Positions 5,807 to 6,832 of a stretch of 6,832 nucleotides of DNA are shown here, piece by piece. Numbering within the stretch: position 1 is the stretch's first letter; every line of letters begins with the position of its first letter. The DNA is from Actinomycetota bacterium (GTDB lineage Bacteria > Actinomycetota > Actinomycetes > JACCUZ01), in the NCBI GenBank assembly GCA_030841195.1, contig JAVEDA010000266.1, positions 1-6,832 of the forward strand, written 5' to 3'. A model generated the notes under the pieces. It saw only the letters and a list, made by a program, of their open reading frames with translations. It had not been told where the DNA came from and did not search any database. Position numbers and translations under genes: made by a program.

Positions 5807-5813
5807 TCCTCCC
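5807..5813 (-). promoter_or_regulatory. Strong Shine–Dalgarno (GGGAGGA) for the DUF503 gene
   Basis: GGGAGGA read on the minus strand ends four bases before GTG 5802. It lies in the short gap after the infB stop and supports GTG rather than a downstream start. It is the clearest ribosome-binding site in the window. Confidence 0.7.
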
Positions 5814-5815
5814 GA

Positions 5816-6832
5816 TCAGGCTCGAGCCTTCTCCCGCATCTCGAAGGTCTCGATCACGTCGTCGACCTTGATGTCGTTGAACGACCCCAGTCCGATGCCG
5901 CACTCGTAACCCTCACGCACCTCGGTCGCGTCGTCCTTGAACCGCTTGAGTGACTCGACCGTGAGGTTGTCCGCCACGATGGCGCCGTCGCGGACCAGGC
6001 GCGCCTTGGAGTTGCGGCGGATCTCGCCGCTGCGCACCAGGCATCCCGCGATGTTGCCGAACTTGCTGGAGCGGTAGACCTCGCGAACCTCTGCGGTGCC
6101 GAGCTGCGCCTCCTCGTACTCGGGCTTGAGCATGCCCTTGAGCGCAGCCTCGACCTCGTCGATGGCCTGGTAGATCACCGAGTAGTACCGGACGTCGACG
6201 CCCTCGCGCTCGATCAGGTCGGTGACCCGCTCGGCCGGCCGGACGTTGAAGCCGATGATGACGGCCTCCGACGCGACGGCGAGGTTGACGTCGTTCTGCG
6301 TGATGGCGCCGACCCCTCGGTCGATCACCCGCAGCTCGACCTCGTCGCCGACCTCGATGTTCATCAGGGCGTCCTCGAGCGCCTCGACAGCACCCGAGCC
6401 GTCACCCTTGAGGATGAGGTTGAGCGTGTCGACCTTGCTCTGCTCCAACCAGTCCTCGAGCGAGACCCGCTTGCGCGCCTTGGCCAGGGCAGCGTTGCGC
6501 TGCATGGCCTGCCGCTTCTCGGCGATCTGGCGGGCGATGCGGTCCTCGTCGGCGACGAGGAACTTGTCGCCGGCACCGGGGACGGACGTGAAGCCGAGCA
6601 CCTGGACCGGACGCGACGGGAGCGCCACGTCGAGGTTCTCGCCGTGCTCGTCGAGCATGGCGCGGACCCGGCCGTAGGCGTCGCCGGCCACGATCGAGTC
6701 ACCCACCGCGAGCGTGCCGCGCTGGACCAGGACGGTCGCCACCGGGCCACGGCCGCGGTCGAGGTGTGCCTCGATCGCGACACCGCGGGCAGGGGCGTCG
6801 GCCACCGCGCGCAGGTCCAGGGCGGCGTCAGC
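5816..6832 (-). CDS. infB: Translation initiation factor IF-2, C-terminal part (5' end outside window)
   Basis: IF2 is the GTPase that brings fMet-tRNA to the 30S subunit and promotes subunit joining. The last 338 codons are visible and the frame runs through the right edge, so the N-terminal region and the whole G domain (GTP-binding motifs) are missing by truncation, not by mutation. Present are the beta-barrel domain II (ARGVAIEAHLDRGRGPVATVLVQRG, then VGDSIVAGD), the linker rich in Arg/Lys/Ala, domain III beginning around LEDWLEQSK and VDTLNLILKGDGSGAVEAL, a long helix (AIDEVEAALKGMLKPEYEE), and the tRNA-binding domain IV. Domain IV holds GNIAGCLVRSGEI and the near-terminal GYECGIGL – FNDIKVDDVIETFE that contacts the fMet end. 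An ATG at 6805 lies within the domain and is not a start. It leads the infB–ylxP–rbfA–truB unit. Confidence 0.97.
   Translation of the reverse strand, partial: ADAALDLRAVADAPARGVAIEAHLDRGRGPVATVLVQRGTLAVGDSIVAGDAYGRVRAMLDEHGENLDVALPSRPVQVLGFTSVPGAGDKFLVADEDRIARQIAEKRQAMQRNAALAKARKRVSLEDWLEQSKVDTLNLILKGDGSGAVEALEDALMNIEVGDEVELRVIDRGVGAITQNDVNLAVASEAVIIGFNVRPAERVTDLIEREGVDVRYYSVIYQAIDEVEAALKGMLKPEYEEAQLGTAEVREVYRSSKFGNIAGCLVRSGEIRRNSKARLVRDGAIVADNLTVESLKRFKDDATEVREGYECGIGLGSFNDIKVDDVIETFEMREKARA

Noticed and set aside
6222..6677. Plus-strand open frame inside infB
   Set aside because: It is antisense to strongly conserved IF2 domains II and III and shows no recognisable motif.

Overview
This is a very GC-rich stretch of a bacterial chromosome. 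Codons end mostly in G or C, many starts are GTG, and there are long antisense open frames of the kind high GC produces. The translation-gene order infB – DUF503 – rbfA – truB, together with the protein sequences, points to an actinobacterium. A Nocardioides-like member of the Propionibacteriales is my best guess, by inference only.

Layout, left to right. (1) Positions 1–276 (+) hold the last 91 codons of an unrecognised gene. (2) Positions 277–411 are a non-coding gap between convergent genes. It contains two near-identical 20-bp palindromes placed symmetrically around a smaller central palindrome, so 308–395 as a whole is an imperfect 88-bp palindrome. (3) Positions 412–1650 (-) hold kynU, kynureninase, apparently transcribed alone from a leaderless promoter. 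(4) Positions 1676–4129 (+) are a three-gene cassette: a GNAT acetyltransferase, a GT39-type membrane glycosyltransferase, and a second GNAT that is a clear paralogue of the first. The first two genes overlap and are probably translationally coupled. (5) Positions 4135–6832 (-) are the distal part of the nusA–infB type translation operon: infB (cut by the right edge), DUF503/ylxP, rbfA and truB, tightly packed with short gaps or overlaps.

How they work together. The right-hand operon is housekeeping: IF2 loads initiator tRNA, RbfA matures the 30S subunit, TruB makes the T-loop pseudouridine of tRNA, and the DUF503 protein is a small conserved companion. KynU belongs to oxidative tryptophan breakdown, but no partner gene of that pathway is visible here. 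The GNAT–GT39–GNAT cassette suggests envelope glycan or glycolipid modification in which acetylation and glycosylation may be linked; its substrate cannot be read from the sequence.

I see no mobile element, CRISPR array, tRNA or rRNA. The least explained features are the nested palindrome at 308–395 and the paralogous GNAT pair around the GT39 gene. I found no strong case for a wholly new system.
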